Positions 1-8,094 of a stretch of 64,000 bases of DNA are shown one piece after another. How positions within the stretch are numbered: the first letter of the stretch is position 1; each line of letters opens with the position of its first letter. Position numbers and translations under genes: made by a program. The stretch lies in the NCBI RefSeq assembly GCF_002855515.1, contig NZ_PKRP01000002.1:124001-188000 (forward strand), read 5' to 3'. This stretch comes from Rhizobium sp. TH135. GTDB taxonomy: Bacteria; Pseudomonadota; Alphaproteobacteria; Rhizobiales; Rhizobiaceae. The notes beneath the pieces were generated by a model that was given only the letters and a program-made list of their open reading frames with translations, searched no databases and had not been told where the DNA came from.

Positions 1-91
1 GGGTCTTGCCATCCTGATCACCGTTCTCGCCATCAACCTCATGGGTGACGGCCTGCGCGATGCGCTCGATCCCAAGCTGAAGAGGTCCTGA
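1..91 (+). CDS. ABC transporter permease, C-terminal end (partial)
   Basis: Only the last 29 codons are present. The readable frame begins at base 2 and ends with TGA at 89-91. The tail reads ...INLMGDGLRDALDPKLKRS, which is the usual end of a DppC/OppC-type inner-membrane permease: the GDxLRDxLDP motif closes most members of this family. The ATPase gene starts two bases after the stop, so this is the upstream part of a peptide/opine/nickel-type ABC operon. The substrate cannot be judged from this fragment. Confidence 0.8.
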   Translation, partial: GLAILITVLAINLMGDGLRDALDPKLKRS

Positions 92-93
92 TC

Positions 94-942
94 ATGGCAC
101 TTCTCGATATCCAGAATCTCACCGTCCAGTTCGAGACGGCCAGCGGTTGGTTCAAGGCGGTCGACGGCGTCTCGCTGTCGGTCGAGCCGGGCGAAGTTCT
201 CGCCATCGTCGGCGAGAGCGGCTCCGGCAAGTCGGTTGCCATGCTCGCCGTCATGGGCCTTCTGCCCTGGACTGCGAAGATTACCGCCGACAAGATGGAA
301 TTCCAGGGCCGCGACATCCAGAAGATCTCGGCCGCCGAACGGCGCAAGCTGATCGGCAAGGATGTAGCTATGATCTTCCAGGAGCCGGTCGCAAGCCTCA
401 ATCCTTGCTTCACCGTCGGCTTCCAGATCGAGGAAGTCCTGCGCCTGCACATGGGCCTCGGCAAGAAGGAGCGCCACAAGCGCGCCATCGAGCTGTTCAA
501 GCTGGTCGGCCTGCCTGATCCGGCGGAGCGCCTCAACCACTTCCCGCACCAGATGTCGGGTGGTCAGTGCCAGCGCGTGATGATCGCAATCGCCATCGCC
601 TGCAATCCGAAGCTCCTGATCGCCGACGAGCCGACCACGGCACTCGACGTGACGATCCAGAAGCAGATCCTCGATCTCTTGATGAAGCTCCAGGCCGAGA
701 CCGGCATGGGCCTCATCATGATCACCCACGACATGGGCGTGGTGGCCGAGACCGCCGACCGCGTCATCGTCCAGTACAAGGGAAAGAAGATGGAGGAAGC
801 CGACGTGCTCTCGCTCTTCGAAAACCCGACGAACCCCTATACCCGCGCGCTGCTATCCGCACTTCCGGAAAACGCCACCGGCGACCGCCTGACCACGGTC
901 TCCGACTTCCTGGCCGCCGCTGAAACGGGAGGTGCCGCATGA
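94..942 (+). CDS. Peptide-type ABC transporter ATP-binding protein (DppD/OppD-like)
   Basis: This 282-residue cytoplasmic ATPase would power import through the upstream permease. Visible motifs are Walker A GESGSGKS (residues 40-47), Q-loop FQEP (95-98), signature MSGGQ (154-158), Walker B LLIADEP (174-180) and the switch histidine in ITHD (about 210-213). The C-terminal NPYTRALL (247-254) belongs to the oligopeptide-type C-terminal extension of the Dpp/Opp family and separates it from other importer ATPases. It starts two bases after the permease stop and overlaps the next ATPase by four bases, so the genes are translationally coupled. The substrate may be peptide, opine, sugar or nickel; the sequence alone does not decide. 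Confidence 0.92.
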   Translation: MALLDIQNLTVQFETASGWFKAVDGVSLSVEPGEVLAIVGESGSGKSVAMLAVMGLLPWTAKITADKMEFQGRDIQKISAAERRKLIGKDVAMIFQEPVASLNPCFTVGFQIEEVLRLHMGLGKKERHKRAIELFKLVGLPDPAERLNHFPHQMSGGQCQRVMIAIAIACNPKLLIADEPTTALDVTIQKQILDLLMKLQAETGMGLIMITHDMGVVAETADRVIVQYKGKKMEEADVLSLFENPTNPYTRALLSALPENATGDRLTTVSDFLAAAETGGAA

Positions 943-1790
943 CCGCCGCAATCCAAACCCCGATGCTCGAGATCCGCGGCATCAAGCGCGACTACAGCGT
1001 GCCGCAGGGCATGTTCAAGCAGGACAAGATCGTCCATGCGGTGAAGGGCGTCTCTTTCAAGCTCGACAAGGGCAAGACGCTCGCCATCGTCGGCGAAAGC
1101 GGCTGCGGCAAGTCGACCCTTGCCCGCATCCTGACCTTCATTGACGAACCGACGGCAGGTGAACTGCTGATCGATGGCCAGAAGGTGGATACCCGTCCCG
1201 GCCACCTGACAGCCGACATGCGCCAGAAGGTGCAGATCGTCTTCCAGAATCCCTATGGCTCGCTCAACCCGCGCCAGAAGATCGGCGATGTGCTCGGCGA
1301 ACCGCTGCTCATCAACACCAAGATGAGCGCTGCCGAACGGCGCGAACGGGCAACCGAGATGCTGGTCAAGGTTGGCCTCGGTCCGGAGCACTACAACCGG
1401 TACCCGCACATGTTCTCTGGCGGCCAGCGTCAGCGCATCGCGATTGCCCGCGCCCTGATGCTCAATCCGAAGCTGCTGGTGCTCGACGAGCCTGTCTCGG
1501 CGCTCGACCTCTCGGTTCAGGCTCAGGTGCTCAATCTGCTCGCCGACCTGCAGGAAGAGTTTGGCCTCACTTACGTCTTCATCAGCCACGACCTCTCGGT
1601 CGTTCGCTACATCGCCGACGAGGTGATGGTAATGTATTACGGCGAGGCGGTCGAATACGGCACGCGCGATGCGGTCTTCTCCGACCCGCAGCACGAATAC
1701 ACCCGCACTCTCTTCACCGCGACGCCGCGTGCTGACGTGGAATCGATCCGCGCCCGCATGGCAAAGCGCAAGCTGGTCGTATCAGGCTGA
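939..1790 (+). CDS. Peptide-type ABC transporter ATP-binding protein (DppF/OppF-like)
   Basis: This 283-residue protein is the second ATPase of the dipeptide/oligopeptide-type importer and would form the heterodimeric motor with the preceding protein. It has Walker A GESGCGKST (52-60), the FQNPYGSLNPR Q-loop segment typical of the F-type subunit, signature FSGGQRQR, Walker B LLVLDEP and the SHDLSVV H-loop region. The C-terminus again has the NPxxxYTR-like element (DPQHEYTRTLF). The start overlaps the previous stop (ATGA). No substrate-binding protein is visible inside the window; it would lie upstream. Confidence 0.92.
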   Translation: MTAAIQTPMLEIRGIKRDYSVPQGMFKQDKIVHAVKGVSFKLDKGKTLAIVGESGCGKSTLARILTFIDEPTAGELLIDGQKVDTRPGHLTADMRQKVQIVFQNPYGSLNPRQKIGDVLGEPLLINTKMSAAERRERATEMLVKVGLGPEHYNRYPHMFSGGQRQRIAIARALMLNPKLLVLDEPVSALDLSVQAQVLNLLADLQEEFGLTYVFISHDLSVVRYIADEVMVMYYGEAVEYGTRDAVFSDPQHEYTRTLFTATPRADVESIRARMAKRKLVVSG

Positions 1791-1807
1791 TTGAAATGAC
1801 AAGGCTG

Positions 1808-1835
1808 GAGGGAGCGTCTTCGAGACGGCTCCCTC
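1808..1835. terminator. Hairpin between convergent genes (possible bidirectional terminator)
   Basis: GAGGGAGC (1808-1815) pairs with GCTCCCTC (1828-1835). The inner arms GTCT (1816-1819) and AGAC (1823-1826) pair around a TCG loop, with one bulged G at 1827. It lies in the 51-base gap between the ABC operon and the convergent hydrolase gene. There is no T-tract on either side, so intrinsic termination is only a possibility. Confidence 0.4.
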
Positions 1836-1841
1836 TGGCCA

Positions 1842-3632
1842 TCAACCCCGCCTTGATGACTCCACCGCCGCCTCGGCGAGGATGTCGATGAGCTGCCGAC
1901 GGATGGCGGGTGGGCTCAGCGTATGGTCGGCGTTTTCCAAGAGAATATGCTTCAAGCCCTGAAAGGCACGCTGCCCGGATAGCGACTTGCCGAAATAGAG
2001 CTGCTGTTGGTCGAGGCTGCCATCGGTGCGGCATGAGATGAAGGTGACCGGAACCTTCCGCTCCTCCAGTCGCCTCAGGATGCCGAACAACTGGCCGCGC
2101 AAGCGTCCGAGTTTGGTCAGTCCTCCGAGATAGGGGGAGACCCCGCGCGAAAGCCTGTCCTTGGCGTGGCTGGCAATGTTTCGAGCCGCCTTGGGAACGT
2201 CCACGTCACCGCTCAGAACACGTTTGTAAGTGCCGAGGCTGAAGGCGCGTCGCTTGTAGTCGCTGAGCGGACGCGCACCCGCCATCAGCAGCGATTCCAC
2301 ATCCTCGTCGGGATCGAGCACGAGCCGCAGCTGATTGATCGAGACGATGCCCGCCACCTCCGAATTGGCAGCCCCGGCATACAGAGCCGAATGCGCCCCG
2401 CTGCAAATGCCGGCGAGAAGGATCGGTGCCTTGCTCATGCTCCGGACATGGCGGATGACGGCCTGCACGTCGTTCAATTGCGTCTCGGAATAGACGACCT
2501 GATCGGGCTCGCGCGGGTCGGCGGGGCTTTCGCCGATATTGGAGAGATCCACCCGGAACGTTGCAAGGCCTTGATGCGCAAGCGTCCGTGCGGTGTCGAC
2601 CCAGATATTGCCCCAGCCGTTATGCGGTGCATAGGCCATGTTGAGCAGAATGATCACGGCGCTTTCGGTGCCGGATGCAGGCTGGCACAAGACACCGAAG
2701 AGACGTGTATCGACGATCTCCGCCTGCTCACGGAACGAGGTTGTGCTGAGCATCATAGGCTCAGCCTCCACCGCATCGGAAGGTCTGGAAACGGCCTCGG
2801 CCGGGATGGCCCGGTTGAACCAGTCCCCAATCGTCTCGATCAGCGCCATCGGCATAGGCGATGTGACGACCCCGTCCAGCATGGCGCCATAGCCGGTGAA
2901 CTCCGTGCAGGTGACGGAAGCTCCGGCAGCGCTCAGCGCCTCCGCGAGGTCCCGGTCGGCGGCATTTTCCGGCCTGGCCAGAACGAGCACAGGCAGGTTG
3001 GGCGAGACGGTATCGACCGCCACCGTGACGGCCTTCAGGTCGGCAGCCAGCTGCGGGTCCATGATGAAGGAGGCAAGCACGGTCGAACCCGGCGGATAAC
3101 CGAAGTCGATGCCAATCCCGTCCTCGATAACCTTTTCCCGGAGCGCCACCTCGCGGAGATAGCGCCGTCCGCTGAGGGCTGAGGCCGCAAGCATATAGCC
3201 GGCCAGTTTATCGTCTTGCCGTCCGGCCTGGAGCGCGACCGCAGCACCGATGCCCATGCCGTAATAGAGGATCTGCGTACACCCGGTTCGGCTGCGCAGT
3301 TCCGCCGCTGCTTGGACCGCGGCGTTGACCCAGGTCGCAAAGGTCGCTCCTTCCTCGACCGGCAGTGAATCGCCTTCGCCGGGATAGTCGAAGCGGATCG
3401 AGGGAAATCCCCGGCGGGCGAGGTCGTCTGCGATCAGCCGATGAAACTTGACCGTACACAGCGCATCGAAGCCCCAGGGCGAGCAGAACACGACCCCTGT
3501 GGAACCCGACGCATGATGCAAATGCCCCATCACGCCGTCCATCGTCACCGCCATGGCAGGAGAGGGTCCGGTGCCGTGCAAGAGGCTTGGATTTCCGCGT
3601 GCGAGGTCAGATTGCGTCAAGGAGGCTACCAT
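1842..3632 (-). CDS. Two-domain alpha/beta hydrolase-like protein
   Basis: This 596-residue protein appears to contain two consecutive alpha/beta-hydrolase folds, about residues 25-280 and 300-596. Each half has a strand followed by a serine-hydrolase-like region (DYPGEGDS near 82-89; VDLSNIGES near 361-369). At the nucleophile elbow the first half reads GMGIG (125-129), with glycine where the nucleophile should be, so this half may be inactive. The second half reads GICSG (408-412), placing Cys410 at the nucleophile position. A late histidine (NADHTLSPP) fits a catalytic His. Similar Cys-elbow hydrolases occur beside exopolysaccharide or exosortase genes, but no such genes are seen here. It is monocistronic and convergent with the ABC operon. 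The substrate is unknown. Confidence 0.75.
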   Translation of the reverse strand: MVASLTQSDLARGNPSLLHGTGPSPAMAVTMDGVMGHLHHASGSTGVVFCSPWGFDALCTVKFHRLIADDLARRGFPSIRFDYPGEGDSLPVEEGATFATWVNAAVQAAAELRSRTGCTQILYYGMGIGAAVALQAGRQDDKLAGYMLAASALSGRRYLREVALREKVIEDGIGIDFGYPPGSTVLASFIMDPQLAADLKAVTVAVDTVSPNLPVLVLARPENAADRDLAEALSAAGASVTCTEFTGYGAMLDGVVTSPMPMALIETIGDWFNRAIPAEAVSRPSDAVEAEPMMLSTTSFREQAEIVDTRLFGVLCQPASGTESAVIILLNMAYAPHNGWGNIWVDTARTLAHQGLATFRVDLSNIGESPADPREPDQVVYSETQLNDVQAVIRHVRSMSKAPILLAGICSGAHSALYAGAANSEVAGIVSINQLRLVLDPDEDVESLLMAGARPLSDYKRRAFSLGTYKRVLSGDVDVPKAARNIASHAKDRLSRGVSPYLGGLTKLGRLRGQLFGILRRLEERKVPVTFISCRTDGSLDQQQLYFGKSLSGQRAFQGLKHILLENADHTLSPPAIRRQLIDILAEAAVESSRRG

Positions 3633-3759
3633 GGGGTCTGAAGTCAGAAACGAGCGCGCCCGTACCAGCGCTCACCATGGACAAAACCCCTTAACACATT
3701 AGCAAAGCCCGAGCGGAAATTCGCATCTCAAAGCTTCCAGATCGTGGCATTGCGTTCCT

Positions 3760-4242
3760 TCAGGGCAGGTAGCCATGAGAGATTTTCGGGCTGTCGAAGA
3801 CCATGGTCGACCGGATGGTCTTGATCTCCGCCAGCCGATCGAACTCCTGCCAGATTAGCCGCTTGAAGTCGGCCATGTCGCGCACGGAGATCTTCAGCAG
3901 AAAATCGAAATCTCCTGCCACCGCATGGATCTCCACGACCTCCGACAGCTTGCCGACATGCTCGATGAAGCGCTCCCCGACCTGAGGCGTGGTACGGTCG
4001 AGGGTGATTTCCACATAGGCCTGCAAGCCGAGCCCCACGCGCGAAGGCTCGATGATCACAGCCTGGCGGATAATGCCGCTCGAATAGAGCCGTGCGAGGC
4101 GTCTTGACAGTGGTGCAGCTGTAAGGCCGACCTTCTCCGACAGTTCCGCATTGTTCAGGCTCGCGTCGTCGAGCAGGCAGGCAATGATCCTGCGATCGAT
4201 CTTGTCCAATGTGATAGCGCCGGCTTCCATCATTTCTCTCAT
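3760..4242 (-). CDS. Lrp/AsnC-family transcriptional regulator
   Basis: About 160 residues with an N-terminal winged helix-turn-helix (LDKIDRRIIACLLDD... NAELSEKVGLTAAPLSRRLARL) and a C-terminal RAM/AsnC ligand-binding domain (GDFDFLLKISVRDMADF). That is the full Lrp/AsnC layout. The open frame extends to a TTG at 4260, but the ATG at 4242 is more plausible; ATGs at 4233 and 4230 also exist. It is divergent from the aminotransferase gene at 4397. Regulators of this family usually control neighbouring amino-acid genes and respond to an amino acid, so regulation of that aminotransferase is a reasonable inference. Confidence 0.88.
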   Translation of the reverse strand: MREMMEAGAITLDKIDRRIIACLLDDASLNNAELSEKVGLTAAPLSRRLARLYSSGIIRQAVIIEPSRVGLGLQAYVEITLDRTTPQVGERFIEHVGKLSEVVEIHAVAGDFDFLLKISVRDMADFKRLIWQEFDRLAEIKTIRSTMVFDSPKISHGYLP

Positions 4243-4255
4243 TTGAGCGGATGTA

Positions 4256-4348
4256 CGCAAATTTCTATCGCATAATAACGCATAGCCGCAATAACCTAGG
4301 CATCAGCATCTGCCCGATGCCGAAATCCGCAGAGACTTTGCGCGCAAT
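4256..4348. promoter_or_regulatory. Divergent promoter region with iterated CGCAWA elements
   Basis: The gap between the Lrp-type regulator and the aminotransferase holds CGCAAA (4256-4261), CGCATA (4269-4274), CGCATA (4279-4284) and the perfect palindrome TTGCGCGCAA (4338-4347). Short, closely spaced degenerate half-sites are what Lrp/AsnC octamers typically bind. Assigning them to this regulator is inference. Confidence 0.4.
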
Positions 4349-4396
4349 TATTGATATCTCTATCCGAGCACAATCGCTCTTCGATGAAGGTTCCCG

Positions 4397-5569
4397 ATGT
4401 TCGACAAGCTCGCCTCCCAGCCCAATGACCCGCTGCTTGCCCTGATCGGGCTCTACAATGCCGATGAACGCAGCGACAAGATCGACCTTGGCGTCGGCGT
4501 CTATCGCGACGATCTCGGCCGCACGCCGGTGATGCGGTCGGTCAAGGCTGCGGAGAAGGAACTCCTGGAGAAACAGGAAAGTAAGTCCTACGTCGCGCCG
4601 GAAGGCGACCGCGTGTTTCTCGAGCTGCTCTGGGATCTCGTCGGCGGCAAGGGGCATGGCAAGTTTGCAGCCGGCGTCCAGACACCCGGCGGCTCCGGCG
4701 CGCTACGCCTCGCTTCTGACCTCATTGCACGCGCCGGAAGCGGCCGCCTGCATCTGGGCCTGCCGAGCTGGCCGAACCATGCCGGCATCTTCGGCGCCAC
4801 CGGCCTTGCCGTCGAAACCTATCCGTATTTCGATGTGCCGACCCAGGATGTGCGTTTCGCAAGCATGATGAAGGCGCTCAGCAGCGCGCCCCGTGGTGAT
4901 GCTGTGCTTATCCATGCAAGCTGCCACAACCCGACCGGTGCTGCCCTCACCGCGGCACAATGGGATGAACTTGCCGCCGTGATTGCGGAGCGGCGTCTCA
5001 TACCGTTGATCGATTCCGCCTATCAGGGCTTCGGCGTCGGTATCGAGGAAGACGTCGCCGGCCTGCGCACGATCATTGCGGCCGCACCTGAAGCACTCGT
5101 CGCTGTCTCCTGCTCCAAGTCTTTCGGCATCTACCGCGAGCGCACGGGCGCGATCTTTGCCGTCGCCGAGACCCAGGAAGCGGCCGATACTGCCCGCTCC
5201 AACCTCGTGACCATGGCCCGCACCAGCTACTCGATGCCGCCTGACCATGGCGCTGCCGTTGTCCGCACGATCCTCTCGACGGAGAGCCTGCGCCAGGATT
5301 GGATCGAGGAACTGAACAGCATGCGCGACCGACTGAACGGCCTGCGCCGCGAGCTGGCGGCAGCACTCGGGGAAGGGTGGCAGCTGGCGCCGCAGATCGC
5401 CGAACAGCAGGGTATGTTCTCGCTGCTGCCTCTCAAGGAAGCCGATGTTCTGTCATTGCGCAAACATCACGGCATCTACATGCCGACCTCCGGGCGCATC
5501 AACATTGCGGGCCTGAAAAGCGCTGACATCCCGCGCGTCGCCAATGTGCTGAAACCGCTTCTGGGCTGA
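4397..5569 (+). CDS. Aromatic/aspartate amino acid aminotransferase (class I)
   Basis: This 390-residue PLP enzyme is of the AspC/TyrB type (subfamily I-alpha), which transfers amino groups between aspartate or aromatic amino acids and 2-oxoglutarate. Key residues are Asn178 in CHNPTG, Asp206 in LIDSAYQG, the PLP Schiff-base lysine Lys241 in SCSKSFG, Arg249 in YRERTG for the phosphate, and the substrate carboxylate arginine within SGRINIAGL near the end. N-terminal DPLLALIGLYNADER is the usual opening of the family. It is divergent from the Lrp-type regulator and followed four bases later by a YitT-family gene, so the two are probably co-transcribed. Aromatic versus aspartate preference cannot be settled from sequence. 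Confidence 0.9.
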   Translation: MFDKLASQPNDPLLALIGLYNADERSDKIDLGVGVYRDDLGRTPVMRSVKAAEKELLEKQESKSYVAPEGDRVFLELLWDLVGGKGHGKFAAGVQTPGGSGALRLASDLIARAGSGRLHLGLPSWPNHAGIFGATGLAVETYPYFDVPTQDVRFASMMKALSSAPRGDAVLIHASCHNPTGAALTAAQWDELAAVIAERRLIPLIDSAYQGFGVGIEEDVAGLRTIIAAAPEALVAVSCSKSFGIYRERTGAIFAVAETQEAADTARSNLVTMARTSYSMPPDHGAAVVRTILSTESLRQDWIEELNSMRDRLNGLRRELAAALGEGWQLAPQIAEQQGMFSLLPLKEADVLSLRKHHGIYMPTSGRINIAGLKSADIPRVANVLKPLLG

Positions 5570-5573
5570 GATC

Positions 5574-6200
5574 ATGGCGACCACCACCGTGAACCAGGCG
5601 GGCGCCGAGCGCCATCGCCTCTATGAAGACGTGCTTGCGATGATCTCGGGCACGATGTTCGTGTCGCTCGGCACGCTGATCTATACCGAAACCATGCTGA
5701 CGGTCGGTTCGAGCGCCGGCCTTGCCCTGCTTCTGTCCTATGTCAGTGGCTGGGGCTTCGGTGTGATCTTCTTCGTCGTCAATCTGCCCTTCTACATCCT
5801 GGCCGTGAAGCGCATGGGATGGGCCTTCACGTTCAGAACCTTCACGGCCGTCGCGCTCGTGTCCGTGCTATCGAAGCTGAACAGCCAGTGGATCGACTTT
5901 TCCCATCTCGATCCGCTCTATGCCACCGTCATCGGAGGCGGGCTGATCGGCACGGGTTTGCTGATGCTCTTCCGCCACCGCACCGGCCTCGGCGGCATCA
6001 ATATCCTCGCCATGTATCTGCAGGAAAAGACGGGGCTGCGCGCCGGTTACTTCCAGCTCGGCGTGGACCTGACGATCCTCGCCATAGCCTTCTTCGTGCT
6101 GCCGGCCGATCGCTTGGCGCTTTCGGTCCTCGGTGCGGCGATTGCCAACCTGATCCTGGCGATCAACCACAAGCCCGGCCGTTACATGGGGCTCAGCTGA
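5574..6200 (+). CDS. YitT-family integral membrane protein
   Basis: This 208-residue hydrophobic protein has five or six predicted membrane segments (for example ALLLSYVSGWGFGVIFFVV, LIGTGLLMLFRH, LTILAIAFFVLPADR). The RTGLGGINILAMYLQEKTG stretch and overall pattern match the YitT/DUF161 membrane family. It is shorter than Bacillus YitT because it lacks the cytosolic DUF2179 domain. The start is four bases after the aminotransferase stop. The family has no firm biochemical role; the operon suggests amino-acid or keto-acid movement, which is only a guess. Confidence 0.75.
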   Translation: MATTTVNQAGAERHRLYEDVLAMISGTMFVSLGTLIYTETMLTVGSSAGLALLLSYVSGWGFGVIFFVVNLPFYILAVKRMGWAFTFRTFTAVALVSVLSKLNSQWIDFSHLDPLYATVIGGGLIGTGLLMLFRHRTGLGGINILAMYLQEKTGLRAGYFQLGVDLTILAIAFFVLPADRLALSVLGAAIANLILAINHKPGRYMGLS

Positions 6201-6215
6201 GCGCCCGCTTCAGGT

Positions 6216-6968
6216 TTACGCCAGTGCTGCGTCCACGATGACGAGCGGGCGCCCTTGCGTGCAGGCTTCGATGCGGGCGTCTACGTGGTAAACGTCTCGC
6301 AGCAGGGCAGGGGTGATCACCTCGGTGGTCGGCCCGCTCGCGATCAGCCGGCCATCCGCCACCACCAGCGACTGATCGCAATAGCGCATCGCATGATTCA
6401 GGTCGTGGAGAGCGATGAGGACGGCGATCCCGCTGTCCGCTGCAAGCTTGCGCATGAACTGCAACACCTCGATCTGGCGGAAGAGATCGAGCGCTGAAGT
6501 CGGCTCGTCCATCAACAGCACTTCCGGCTTGCGAACGAGCGCCTGGGCGATCGCGACCAGCTGCCGCTGGCCACCGGAAAGTTCGCCGAGATCACGGAAG
6601 GCGAGATCGGCGATCCGCAGAGAAGCAAGAATGCGGTCGATCTCCAGAAGTTCGCTGTCAGCGACCTTCCAGCCGGAACCCTGCTTGGAGGCGAGCAGCA
6701 CGCTCTCATAAACGGTGAGCACGGCATTCGCGCCGGTGTCCTGCGGCATGTAACAGATCGGCCGCAGGCTTTCCTCGCCGGTGAGATGCACGACCCCTTC
6801 GCCTTTCAGCAGTCCGGCAATCCGCTTGAACAGCGTCGACTTGCCGGCCGCATTGGGGCCGATGACCGCCGTCAGCACACCGCCTGTGATGTCGCCGGTG
6901 GTGATGTCGGCAAAGACGCGGTGCCGGCCATACTGTGCGCCGACTGCTTCGAGCCTGAGGGCTACCAT
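6216..6968 (-). CDS. Iron-siderophore ABC transporter ATP-binding protein (FecE/FepC-like)
   Basis: This 250-residue importer ATPase has Walker A GPNAAGKST (37-45), PQD Q-loop (75-77), signature LSGGQRQ (130-136), Walker B LLMDEP (151-156) and switch His188 in LHDLNHAMRYCD. The last motif and the short length are typical of the FecE/FepC/HmuV group that imports ferric siderophores, heme or cobalamin. It overlaps the permease stop by seven bases, and the order binding protein, permease, ATPase fits one operon. Only one permease gene is present, so the membrane domain is probably a homodimer. Confidence 0.93.
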   Translation of the reverse strand: MVALRLEAVGAQYGRHRVFADITTGDITGGVLTAVIGPNAAGKSTLFKRIAGLLKGEGVVHLTGEESLRPICYMPQDTGANAVLTVYESVLLASKQGSGWKVADSELLEIDRILASLRIADLAFRDLGELSGGQRQLVAIAQALVRKPEVLLMDEPTSALDLFRQIEVLQFMRKLAADSGIAVLIALHDLNHAMRYCDQSLVVADGRLIASGPTTEVITPALLRDVYHVDARIEACTQGRPLVIVDAALA

Positions 6969-8026
6969 GCGCGCCTCCTATTGGTGAAAATGAGGGAGAA
7001 GAAGAAGGGCACACCGACGAGTGCGGTAATCACACCGATCGGCATGATCGCGCCGGGGATGAGCATTTTGGAGACGACGGACGTCACCGAAAGCAGTAGC
7101 GCGCCGCAGAGAACGGAGCCCGGCAGGAAGAAGCGCTGGTCCTCACCAAGCAGCATGCGCGCAATATGCGGGCCGACGAGGCCGATGAAGCCGATCGTGC
7201 CGACGAAGGAGACCGGTATGGCTGCCAGCAAGCTGACGAGCAGCATGGTTTCAAGCCGAAGTGCCCGGACATTGACGCCGAAGGAGGCGGCCTTGTCGTC
7301 ACCGAGCCGAAGTGCCGTGAGTGCCCATGCGCGGCGCGCAAACAGCGGTACGCAGAACACGAGAACGGCGAAGGTGACGGCGACCTTGCCCCAGGTCGCC
7401 TTCGTCAGCGATCCCATGGTCCAGAACACGACGGCGGCAAGCGCTTGTTCGGAGGCCAGATATTCGAGCAGCGAGAGCAGCGCGTTGAAGGTGAAGACCA
7501 GCGCGATACCGAGCAGCACGATGGTCTCGACCGTCACGCCACGCATGGTCGAGACGCCATAGATGAACAGCGAGGCGAGCATCGCCATCAGGAAGGCGTT
7601 GATCGGCACCATGTATTGAACCGCAGCCGGAAACACGGCGACGCCTGCGACGAGACCGAGCGCTGCGCCGAAGCCGGCCGCAGCCGAGATGCCGAGCGTA
7701 AACGGCGAGGCAAGCGGATTGGCAAGGATCGTCTGCATCTGGGCGCCCGCAAGCGACAGACAGGCGCCTACCGTCACCGCCATCAAGGCGATCGGCATGC
7801 GGATATCCCAAATGACGACGCGCAGCTGGTTACCCGCCGAGGCGGGGTCCCAGATCGTCGAAACGACTTCGGACAACGTATAGCGTGCAGGGCCATAGGC
7901 CATGTCGACGGCAATCGACAGCACCAGACAGAGTGAAAGCCCGGCAAGGATTGCCAGGCGTTTCGCCGTCAGGCTGCGATAGGTGTCGCTCGAGGCCGGA
8001 AGGGCCGTTTCGACGGTGGTAGCCAT
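6962..8026 (-). CDS. Iron-siderophore ABC transporter permease (FecCD family)
   Basis: This 354-residue membrane protein should have about ten transmembrane helices. Family motifs include GACLSLAGAQMQTILANPLASPFTLG near residues 107-132 (FecCD proteins carry GxxLaxxGaxxQxxxxNPLAxPxxLG), LRLGDDKAASFGV, and FIGLVGPHIARMLLGEDQR near the C-terminal third. It lies between the binding protein and the ATPase on the minus strand. A 68-base gap containing a strong hairpin separates it from the upstream binding-protein gene. Confidence 0.94.
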   Translation of the reverse strand: MATTVETALPASSDTYRSLTAKRLAILAGLSLCLVLSIAVDMAYGPARYTLSEVVSTIWDPASAGNQLRVVIWDIRMPIALMAVTVGACLSLAGAQMQTILANPLASPFTLGISAAAGFGAALGLVAGVAVFPAAVQYMVPINAFLMAMLASLFIYGVSTMRGVTVETIVLLGIALVFTFNALLSLLEYLASEQALAAVVFWTMGSLTKATWGKVAVTFAVLVFCVPLFARRAWALTALRLGDDKAASFGVNVRALRLETMLLVSLLAAIPVSFVGTIGFIGLVGPHIARMLLGEDQRFFLPGSVLCGALLLSVTSVVSKMLIPGAIMPIGVITALVGVPFFFSLIFTNRRRAW

Positions 8027-8062
8027 AAATCTCTTCCTGTCTTTCGTGCCCTCAAGGGCAAG

Positions 8063-8086
8063 CGGCCGGCGGTTTCCCGCCGGCCG
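8063..8086 (-). other. GC-rich intercistronic hairpin after the binding-protein gene
   Basis: CGGCCGGCGG (8063-8072) and CCGCCGGCCG (8077-8086) form a perfect ten-base-pair stem with a four-base loop. No T-tract follows on the minus strand, so full termination is unlikely. Hairpins at this position commonly stabilise binding-protein mRNA over the downstream permease/ATPase part. Confidence 0.5.
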
Positions 8087-8094
8087 GATGGGTA

